The notes beneath the pieces were generated by a model, which did no database searches, had not been told where the DNA came from, and saw only the letters and a program-made list of their open reading frames with translations. A stretch of 51,929 bases of DNA, taken from the IMG/VR virus record IMGVR_UViG_3300020416_000010, positions 1 through 51,929 of that record. One strand, given 5' to 3'. Positions within the stretch are counted from its first letter, which is position 1. The number at the start of each line of letters is the position of its first letter. This DNA is from a virus. Both the position numbers and the translations under genes were made by a program. Positions 46,301-51,929 of this stretch are shown piece after piece.

Positions 46301-49286
46301 TGACACAACATTTAATTTTACAGTAACTGAGAACGTAACTCAAAATGCTAGAGCATATAGTTTTACTACAACAGGAACTGGTGTTCTAATTACAATTACT
46401 GGAAACCCAAATTCTACATCTGTTGAGGCAGGAGCAAACATCAACGCTGTCTTCGGTCCTGTATCTGCAACTAGTTCAGATGGTTCTACCCTACTATACC
46501 AATGGGAGTTCTCAAGCAACGGTGGTGTAGGTTGGTCTAACGTAACTAATGGTGGATTCTATAGTGGTGCTACCACAAACACATTAAGTGTAGATGATGA
46601 ATACTCACTAAACAATTATCAATATCGTTGTCAGGTAACCTCTGCAACTGCTATTGCACCTGGCACAACTACTGCTGCTACATTAACAGTAACACGTGTT
46701 ATTACAGTTGACACACAACCAACAAATCAACAACCCGTGGCACCAGCAGCTGCTGCATTTACTTGTGCTGGTTCTACAAAAGACGCAGCAACCCTGTCAT
46801 ACCAATGGCAGATATCACAAAATGGTGATGGCGTAACCTTTGCAGATATTGGAGGAGCAACAAGCACAACATACACTACAGGAAGCACATCATACGATAA
46901 TGACTATGGTGACTTCTACAGATGTAAATTAAATGTTGCTGGTGCACCAGAGGTGATAACTTCCTCTGCACGTAACTTAGTACAACGTACAATTAGTATA
47001 ACCTCACAACCATCAAACGTTACAGGTGCTGTGGGTGGTACAGTTTCATTTGGTGTTGCTGCAAATACATCTGATAATGATGCAGGAGATATTACATTCC
47101 AATGGCAAGTATCTCTTACTGCTGGTGCGTCATGGTCTAATGTATCAGAAGGAACTGGTGGTACAAGTGCAACTTATACAACGCCTACACTAACTCAAGC
47201 ATACGATGAATACCAATATCGTTGTTTGCTCGCTGCTAATGGTGCAACAACTATACCTAGTAATGCTGCTACATTACAAGTAGAAACAGTAACGGTAATT
47301 GTATCTACTCAACCAACAGGTTCTACAGTTACTGAAGGTAATACTGCTACGTTTACTACACTCGGTGGTGTGACAATGGCACCTGTAGGTGGTAACGCTG
47401 CATCGTCATCATTTGATGTTGAGCAATTTGACACACCGACTGGTGGAGGTGGTGGTGCTGAAGGACAATCACAGCACGAACCTAGTGTAACTTATCAATG
47501 GGAAAAGTCAGATAACGCCCATGATGTTACTACACCAACAACTTATACTGTAACTGTCGCTGCTAAGACAGCAAGTCATCCTTACTACAATCAAGGATCT
47601 GGAAAAGGATATTATATTATTGGTGGTGTTTACGACACAGTAACACAAGCACCTAACTTGCAGTTTGTAAAAGGTGCAACTTACGTATTCAATCAAGACG
47701 ATGCATCAGTTACAACACACGCAATATATTTCAGTGCTGTAGAAACAGCATACGCTGGTAGTGACCGATATGAAACAGGCGTAACCTACACACTAGACGG
47801 AGTTGATGTAAGTTACACTGCATATGATACTGGTTTTGCTACCGCTACACAACGTCGTGTAAGTATTACAGTAGATGCAAGTGCACCTTCCACGCTTTAC
47901 TATGCTTGCCAAGCACATCAATATATGGGTAACGCAATCACAGTTGGTGATGTTGTATGGAGCACACTTGGTGGTGCAACTTCTGCATCATATACCACTG
48001 CTGCTACAACTTACGCAGACGATCATCTTGACCAATATCGTTGTATTATTGCAGCGACTGGTGCTGCATCAAACGCAACAACAAATGCTGCAACTCTCAA
48101 TGTACAAAGGACATTATCAATAACATCTCAACCCGCAAACGCAACTGCTAACGAAGGTGGTACTGCAGCATTCTCTGTTAGTGCTACTGGTAGTAGCGGA
48201 ACTCCAACATACCAGTGGAAGAGATCAGACGATGGTGGTAACAATTACGTCGATGTTACGGGTGCAAATAGTAGTTCTTATACAACACCAACACTTACAT
48301 TTGCTGCAGATAATGCTGACAGATATGTTTGTGAGGTATCTCTAGTAGGTGCATCCTCAAGTGTGACATCAACGTTTGCTTTATTGTCAATCTTACGTGT
48401 GATTACAATAGGTACACAACCACAGAACCAAGGAGTTATTGAAGGTAACCAAGCAACCTTTACTATTGTTGCATCTATAACAAGTGATGTAATTACATAC
48501 CAATGGCAGAAGTCTGTTGACAGTGGTGCTAACTGGAGTAATATCAATGGTGCAAACTCAGCATCATATACAACTCCTGCTACAGTTTATCCAACAACTC
48601 CATCTGAGCAATTCAGATGTGTTCTAACAAATCCAAATGCTACAACAGTTACATCTAATGCAGCAACACTGACAGTTAATGAGTCAGAGTTTGTATCTGC
48701 ACCAGCATCTATAACACCAGTTATAGACAGTGATACAAGCAAAACATTCTCCAGACAACCAGTTATAAACACAGCAGCATATGTTGTTGAGTATTCTGGT
48801 TCTGTACACTTCTCTAGTTTCTGGAGAATAAGAAGAGTTAGTGATAACGTCACAGTATTCAATACTGCAGACACATTTACTAATGGTGATACTGGTAACT
48901 TAACATCACTAACAGTCCCTAGTGGCACACTAGATTTTGATACTGCATATTCTGTACAGGTCAAGTTTAGAGATAACGCTGGATTGGAAAGTGCATTCTC
49001 ATCTGCAGTCAACTTTACTACACCTCTAGTTGACCAACCAGACATACAAACAATTACACCAGCATTTAATCCAACCATCAATGTAAATGCTATTGCAATG
49101 AAGACTGGATACACTCACTCATCTAGTGATTGGCAGTTCTCACCTACCAATACCTTTGCAACTATTGTTCACCAATCTCTTGGTAACTCAACAAACCTAT
49201 TATCTTATACTTTGCCTGGTGCTGTTAACCTAAGTGCTAACACTACATATTATGTAAGAATAAGATTTAACATCAACCCTACCTAA
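43374..49286 (+). CDS. Giant virion-associated subtilisin-like protease with cupredoxin, Ig and Fn3 domains, 1970 aa
   Basis: Residues 1-80 may be a subtilase propeptide-like domain (MKRVVVRVSDNYSLDSAAAA, VIIDQLRALNVVKKATWD). The S8 domain (about 265-590) has the full triad: D275 (YVIDTGV), H335 (NGHGTHCA) and S553 (GGTSFAAPLVAG), with the oxyanion Asn N453 (RSAGNG). Cupredoxin-like domains lie at about 128-225 (H165, C217, H220, M223), 666-772 (H716, C759, H762, M765) and 1406-1522 (H1449, C1512, H1515, M1518). A He_PIG-like segment lies at 922-990 (GLTFNTATGQLSG). Six Ig-like domains follow (about 1006-1770), each with a Y/F-Q-W and a Y/F-x-C motif, then two Fn3-like domains to the end. The gene lies two bases before gp13, where T4 has wac, so a neck-associated appendage is plausible. 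Protease activity is likely; target unknown. Confidence 0.85.
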   Translation: MKRVVVRVSDNYSLDSAAAAILKLYGYLTFVESFRTFSIITFDCPERYTSVIIDQLRALNVVKKATWDANAFQLNPVYESQLTAETSGTAVLNETGETNTVGNTRQLTGAGSGTIYVKVQNINGNNLYLFSQTQNGVYSQFANQTGFLQGATYTFDQSDSSNATHGMRFSETPDGPWTTGGTTYSNGVVVTGTAGQAGASVAITISSSTPSILYYYCINHSGMGRYDNLHANRFGTINVHDYWHLDRITKQDRQYLNRQFSYNQDGNAADLYVIDTGVRGASRPTGNNAALHSELYDPSYVSDLNGTTEQQNYRVYQLGHYAGAHGSNNEDDNGHGTHCAILAAGRGAGIARRAKIYALKAFDSNLSASYTNILAAYQAVIDHNDSGNGNYKGNTRPAVINASFGPTIPNANYPYIELNDAGSDSGTDEEILDDIEGTIASTYNIIIVRSAGNGFKNSSDAFAGPIQGKCISGTRTAGYADNTNGGINTVDANQNKVSVGATEYNDRWADFSNYGAGTTTTAPGARILVPAYDWTANTPTTSASNYTTIGGTSFAAPLVAGVALAWCGANGYTLTTNNLTGTFKTFCRTPNDVGDIRKGGSTFYPTNSIEDRKLIDNPYETAAGSNFLIVKFNPADASHFLGNVGKKCQLRTTGSTAGAGGSTPTTFNITTTAPSSGYYTLNGTDRNGAVSGNDVGVTVYVGDTINFNLSNVSGIHPFYIRVSSNGANVSTPSASGQGSTGNSTVSWTPNTAGTYYYQCGVHSGMIGSITVQTAPGGSGGVVVGGIDVSGLSQSGWLTIQAESAINNTITVQNTSNATAGTTGGGSNNYLALIDPESKTHESIDGVVSTSTTLRSQTDTQEAQGTGQYTNVVYYPVDSGVDFDYNGTGGTLTKKRGAFFPYVDTNVTWTTSTGALNGSPYADGANITVELGLAGTTFANEPTFEQYTLSGDAIGASGLTFNTATGQLSGTVTSDYLDTTFNFTVTENVTQNARAYSFTTTGTGVLITITGNPNSTSVEAGANINAVFGPVSATSSDGSTLLYQWEFSSNGGVGWSNVTNGGFYSGATTNTLSVDDEYSLNNYQYRCQVTSATAIAPGTTTAATLTVTRVITVDTQPTNQQPVAPAAAAFTCAGSTKDAATLSYQWQISQNGDGVTFADIGGATSTTYTTGSTSYDNDYGDFYRCKLNVAGAPEVITSSARNLVQRTISITSQPSNVTGAVGGTVSFGVAANTSDNDAGDITFQWQVSLTAGASWSNVSEGTGGTSATYTTPTLTQAYDEYQYRCLLAANGATTIPSNAATLQVETVTVIVSTQPTGSTVTEGNTATFTTLGGVTMAPVGGNAASSSFDVEQFDTPTGGGGGAEGQSQHEPSVTYQWEKSDNAHDVTTPTTYTVTVAAKTASHPYYNQGSGKGYYIIGGVYDTVTQAPNLQFVKGATYVFNQDDASVTTHAIYFSAVETAYAGSDRYETGVTYTLDGVDVSYTAYDTGFATATQRRVSITVDASAPSTLYYACQAHQYMGNAITVGDVVWSTLGGATSASYTTAATTYADDHLDQYRCIIAATGAASNATTNAATLNVQRTLSITSQPANATANEGGTAAFSVSATGSSGTPTYQWKRSDDGGNNYVDVTGANSSSYTTPTLTFAADNADRYVCEVSLVGASSSVTSTFALLSILRVITIGTQPQNQGVIEGNQATFTIVASITSDVITYQWQKSVDSGANWSNINGANSASYTTPATVYPTTPSEQFRCVLTNPNATTVTSNAATLTVNESEFVSAPASITPVIDSDTSKTFSRQPVINTAAYVVEYSGSVHFSSFWRIRRVSDNVTVFNTADTFTNGDTGNLTSLTVPSGTLDFDTAYSVQVKFRDNAGLESAFSSAVNFTTPLVDQPDIQTITPAFNPTINVNAIAMKTGYTHSSSDWQFSPTNTFATIVHQSLGNSTNLLSYTLPGAVNLSANTTYYVRIRFNINPT
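43755..44050 (+). other. Cupredoxin-like domain 1 of the protease
   Basis: G-A-T-Y-T-F-D, then ATHGMRFS with H165, and LYYYCINHSGMG with C217, H220 and M223 (Cys-x2-His-x2-Met, the spacing of amicyanin). It lies before the catalytic domain. Copper binding is inferred from motif order only. Confidence 0.7.
45370..45690 (+). other. Cupredoxin-like domain 2 of the protease
   Basis: VYVGDTINFNLSN, GIHPFYIRV with H716, and TYYYQCGVHSGMIG with C759, H762 and M765. It follows the catalytic domain. The ligand order is intact and the Cys-His-Met spacing equals that of domain 1. Confidence 0.72.
47590..47940 (+). other. Cupredoxin-like domain 3 of the protease, nested in an Ig-like domain
   Basis: FVKGATYVFNQDD, TTHAIYFS with H1449, and TLYYACQAHQYMGN with C1512, H1515 and M1518. 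It interrupts the fourth Ig-like domain between its YQWEKSDNA strand and its VVWSTLGGATSASYT continuation. Confidence 0.7.
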
Positions 49287-49287
49287 C

Positions 49288-50103
49288 ATGGCAATTCCAT
49301 CAAGCAGACAGGGACTTATAGATTACGCATTACGTCAAAACGGTGCACCTGTCCTAGAAATAAACATTGAAGATGATCAGATAAGTGATCTGGTAGATGA
49401 TGCTGTTCAATTTTATAATGAAAGACATATGGATGGATACATTAGAACCCATCTAAAAGTTAAGTATACTCAGTTGATGCTAGATGATATGACAACAGAT
49501 ACTGATACTACTGTTGCAAACGGAACATCATCTAACCAAACTATCACATTTAAAGAACAAAATAATTTTATCAAAATGCCACCATACGTCACAACTGTGA
49601 TTAAGGTATTTGATTTCGTATCTAAGAATGTCACAAACTTATTTGACGTACGTTATCAGTGGCGTCTTAACGACCTTTGGGATTTAACTCAAACAGAAAT
49701 TCTTACTTATGAAATGGTCAACAGGAGATTAGAAGACATCTACTATCTCTTGGAAGGACAAAAACAAATTAGGTATCAGATGCGTGGTGACAGATTATAT
49801 CTTGACTTAGATTTTAAAACTGATGTAAACGAAGATGACTTCCTAGTTCTAGAATGTTATCGTGCAATAGACCCTAACTCATTTACCGATGTATACAATG
49901 ACATTTGGTTAAAGAGATATGTAACCGCATTGATAAAAAGACAATGGGGTGCAAACTTAATTAAGTTCCAAGGAGCACAGTTGCCAGGTGGAATTACTAT
50001 GAACGGAGAGTTCATTTATAATGAAGGCAAAGAAGCAGTCGAGAAATTAGAAACCGAAATGCTTACACAGTATGAGACACCACCACTAGACATGATCGGA
50101 TAA
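49288..50103 (+). CDS. gp13: Neck protein gp13
   Basis: The protein opens with SSRQGLIDYALRQNGAPVLE, then I-S-D-L-V-D-D-A-V-Q-F-Y-N-E-R-H, and later YQWRLNDLWDL and KRQWGANLIKFQG. This matches the gp13 neck protein of T4-like cyanophages as I know it. In T4, gp13 and gp14 form the connector between the portal of the filled head and the tail. At 271 residues it is slightly shorter than T4 gp13 (309). It lies one base after the protease gene and overlaps gp14 by one base, the T4 order 13-14-15. No inserted repeats are visible. Confidence 0.92.
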   Translation: MAIPSSRQGLIDYALRQNGAPVLEINIEDDQISDLVDDAVQFYNERHMDGYIRTHLKVKYTQLMLDDMTTDTDTTVANGTSSNQTITFKEQNNFIKMPPYVTTVIKVFDFVSKNVTNLFDVRYQWRLNDLWDLTQTEILTYEMVNRRLEDIYYLLEGQKQIRYQMRGDRLYLDLDFKTDVNEDDFLVLECYRAIDPNSFTDVYNDIWLKRYVTALIKRQWGANLIKFQGAQLPGGITMNGEFIYNEGKEAVEKLETEMLTQYETPPLDMIG

Positions 50104-51434
50104 TGCCAAGAACCACTTATTTCACACACGGTACTAGGAACGAACAGTTTCTACAACAGAACCTAGTAGAAGAATATATCAAAATGTTTGGTATGGATAT
50201 ACTCTATTGTCCTAGAGAGATAATGGAAAAAGATGGTGTGTTTAATGAGGAAGTTATAGGTGAGTTTAATGACTCATATCTAATCGAAGCATACATGGAA
50301 AACTTTGATGGTTTCCAAGGTGGTGGAGATTTACTTACAAAGTTTGGTGTAGCACAAACTGATGAGATAACTATGATAGTTTCTCAACAGAGATTTACTG
50401 ACCTTATATCACAGTTCCTTTTAGTTGATAAAGATTATCAGGCACCAGAAAGACCACAAGAAGGAGACCTAATATTCTTACCATTAACAAGTAATTACTT
50501 TGAGATAAAATTTGTAGAGCATGAAGAACCATTCTATCAGTTAGGTAAAGGTTACGTATATAAACTCAAGGCAGAACTATTTGAATACAGTGACGAGCAA
50601 GGTGATGTATTTGATAATGACGAGGAGATAGTAGATTACGGTTATACTGTCAAACATTTCTATCTTACAACTGCTGGTACAACAGCAACTGGAACCTCAG
50701 TGTTGACTGGTGGTGAGTTAACTAACATCTTTATTACTGATAATGGTAGTAGTTACAACGAGACTCCTCTTATTACTATCACAGGTGATGGACAAGATGC
50801 AGCAGCAGAAGCATTCATGGCAAACATAACTGTCAGTGGTGGTTCTCCTACTAAGTCTGCAGTCATAAGAAGCGTTGTTAAAGATGGACAGATACGTTCC
50901 GTCAACATAGTAGACGGTGGTGAGAACTATGATGAGGACAGGGCAGTGCTCAATGTAACTGCACCTGATGCGGGTGGTATAGCAGCAACATTAGTGCCTA
51001 CATTTACTAATGGAGTATTGACTGCAATTAACATTTTATCAGGTGGTAGTGGGTATAAGAGTGTAAAACTTATAGATATTACTAACGCTGGTAGTGGATA
51101 TACAAGTGCAACAATTGCATTTACTCCTGCACCAGCAGGATTAACTGGTGCATTCCAAGTTCCAGAACAGGTTACTGGTGGAACTACTGGACACACTGCA
51201 CAGTTAGTTGAGTGGAACGCTCAAGAGGGATTTGTCAAACTCAAATCTCCTACAGGTTCATTCGTTGTCGGTGAATTGATTATGGGAGCAACGTCAGGAG
51301 CAACCATAGTATTGGATAACAAAAATGAAATGGCAACTGCTGACCCTAAATATTCAGAGAGCGTAACCTTTGAATCATTAGGTGACGATATTATTGACTT
51401 CAGCGAAAGCAACCCATTTGGATTGGTGACTTAA
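50103..51434 (+). CDS. gp14: Neck protein gp14 with inserted repeats, 443 aa
   Basis: The N-terminal 195 residues (YFTHGTRNEQFLQQNLVEEY, IKMFGMDILYCPRE, GDLIFLPLTSNYFEIKFVEH, EPFYQLGKGYVYKLKAELFE) match gp14 of T4-like phages, and so does the last segment (DDIIDFSESNPFG). Between them, residues about 200-425 hold at least four Gly-x-x-Tyr repeats (ITDNGSSYNETPLITITG, DGGENYDE, SGGSGYKSVK, NAGSGYTSATIA) and one GE/TSGA block (FVVGELIMGATSGA). The length is 443 residues against 256 in T4, and the insert explains the excess. The start overlaps gp13 by one base. The neck role follows from homology; the insert probably projects outward. Confidence 0.9.
   Translation: MPRTTYFTHGTRNEQFLQQNLVEEYIKMFGMDILYCPREIMEKDGVFNEEVIGEFNDSYLIEAYMENFDGFQGGGDLLTKFGVAQTDEITMIVSQQRFTDLISQFLLVDKDYQAPERPQEGDLIFLPLTSNYFEIKFVEHEEPFYQLGKGYVYKLKAELFEYSDEQGDVFDNDEEIVDYGYTVKHFYLTTAGTTATGTSVLTGGELTNIFITDNGSSYNETPLITITGDGQDAAAEAFMANITVSGGSPTKSAVIRSVVKDGQIRSVNIVDGGENYDEDRAVLNVTAPDAGGIAATLVPTFTNGVLTAINILSGGSGYKSVKLIDITNAGSGYTSATIAFTPAPAGLTGAFQVPEQVTGGTTGHTAQLVEWNAQEGFVKLKSPTGSFVVGELIMGATSGATIVLDNKNEMATADPKYSESVTFESLGDDIIDFSESNPFGLVT
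50690..51350 (+). repeat. GGSGY-type and GE/TSGA repeats inserted in gp14
   Basis: At least four copies of a strand-turn unit (hydrophobic strand, Gly-Gly-x-x-Tyr, strand) are followed by one block of the F-V-V-G-E/T-S-G-A type. Both unit types recur in the gp7-position, gp8, DUF4815 or fibre genes of this window. Confidence 0.7.
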
Positions 51435-51435
51435 C

Positions 51436-51929
51436 ATGTTAGGAACTTACACTTATAACAAGATTATTAGAAAGTGCGTCATAGGATTTGGAACACTCTT
51501 CAATAATATAGAATGCCGAAAAGAGAAATCAGACGGTACAGTATACAGCACAATGAAGGTACCGTTGGCATACGGTCCTAGACAGAAATTTTTAGCAAGA
51601 TTAGAACAACAAGCGGATCTCAACCAGAAGGTTGCTATCACAGTTCCCCGATTATCTTTCGAGATGTCGGGTATTTCTTATGATGCTACTAGAAAACTTG
51701 CACCAACTACACTAACATTAAAAGCAGATACTAACAACGCAGTCAAGAAACAGTTTACACCTGTACCATATAATATTGATTTTGAATTAAACATAATATC
51801 TAAAACAAACGACGAAGCATTAGAGATAACAGAACAGATACTACCATTATTTCAACCTTCATATCAGATGAGTATAAAACTTGTCGATAGTATGGAGGAG
51901 TTTAGAGACATACCAATAATATTAAACAG
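51436..51929 (+). CDS. gp15: Tail sheath stabiliser / tail completion protein gp15 (3' end outside window)
   Basis: The ATG follows the gp14 stop by one base; 164 codons are visible. IIRKCVIGFGTLFNNIE, then M-K-V-P-L-A-Y-G-P, VPRLSFEMSGISYDATRKLA, PVPYNIDFELNIIS and EITEQILPLFQPSYQ align with T4 gp15 (TLMGDLFSNIQIKRQ, LPRINLHLVDFSYNAPF, VEQILPYFQPHF). In T4, gp15 closes the upper end of the tail tube and sheath and joins it to the neck. The order 13-14-15 is as in T4. The gene runs off the right edge; T4 gp15 has 272 residues, so about 100 more are expected. Confidence 0.9.
   Translation, partial: MLGTYTYNKIIRKCVIGFGTLFNNIECRKEKSDGTVYSTMKVPLAYGPRQKFLARLEQQADLNQKVAITVPRLSFEMSGISYDATRKLAPTTLTLKADTNNAVKKQFTPVPYNIDFELNIISKTNDEALEITEQILPLFQPSYQMSIKLVDSMEEFRDIPIILN

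Noticed and set aside
456-51641. Reverse-strand and second-frame open frames of 60-175 codons
   Set aside because: All lie opposite or inside long structural genes, have low-complexity Pro/Val/Leu-rich content caused by the Gly/Thr-rich repeats, and show no recognisable family.
1-51929. tRNA genes, CRISPR arrays, insertion sequences
   Set aside because: By eye I found no cloverleaf outside genes, no evenly spaced direct repeats with unique spacers, and no transposase motif; a tRNA scan was not possible.

Overview
This window is a compact late (virion structural) region of an A+T-rich T4-like marine myovirus, most like the cyanophages and related marine T4-like phages. The evidence is synteny plus recognisable T4 core proteins in T4 order: baseplate wedge gp8 near the left end, and neck proteins gp13 and gp14 followed by tail-completion protein gp15 at the right end. 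T4-type late promoters (TATAAATA or CATAAATA) also sit at gene boundaries. All supported genes lie on the + strand. Genes abut or overlap, no gap exceeds about 40 bases, and I saw no tRNA, rRNA, CRISPR array, insertion sequence or credible terminator.

Layout. (1) 1-15336, baseplate: the 3' part of a giant structural protein in the gp7 position, gp8, a 2226-residue DUF4815-type protein in the gp9/gp10 position, and a small conserved protein. (2) 15372-25046: small structural proteins followed by two fibre-like proteins, the second of 2426 residues with a beta-helix-like region, a LamG-like lectin and a cupredoxin-like domain. (3) 25071-38651: a 177-residue protein, a 3459-residue distal-fibre-like protein, a glycine-rich tip adhesin candidate, a tail-fibre-assembly-like protein, a Kelch-like protein and a small helical protein. 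(4) 38641-43342: hypothetical and enzymatic genes, including a Cys-rich (tentatively U32-like) domain fused to a methyltransferase, next to a probable 2OG-Fe(II) oxygenase. (5) 43374-end: a 1970-residue subtilisin-like protease with cupredoxin-like, Ig-like and Fn3-like domains, then gp13, gp14 and the start of gp15.

How it fits together. The core proteins build the baseplate wedge, the neck and the tail end. The giant beta-rich proteins probably form fibres and decorations for host contact. They draw on a common set of repeat modules that recur across genes, and some of these modules are inserted inside gp8 and gp14.

Most notable: four cupredoxin-like domains keep a complete His, Cys-x2-His and Met type-1-copper ligand pattern inside predicted virion proteins. 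Three of them are in a subtilase located where T4 carries its whisker gene (wac), and one of those three is nested inside an Ig-like domain. The second candidate novelty is the Cys-rich barrel/methyltransferase fusion overlapping the oxygenase gene. No database search was possible, so family names rest on recognised motifs and recalled homologues.
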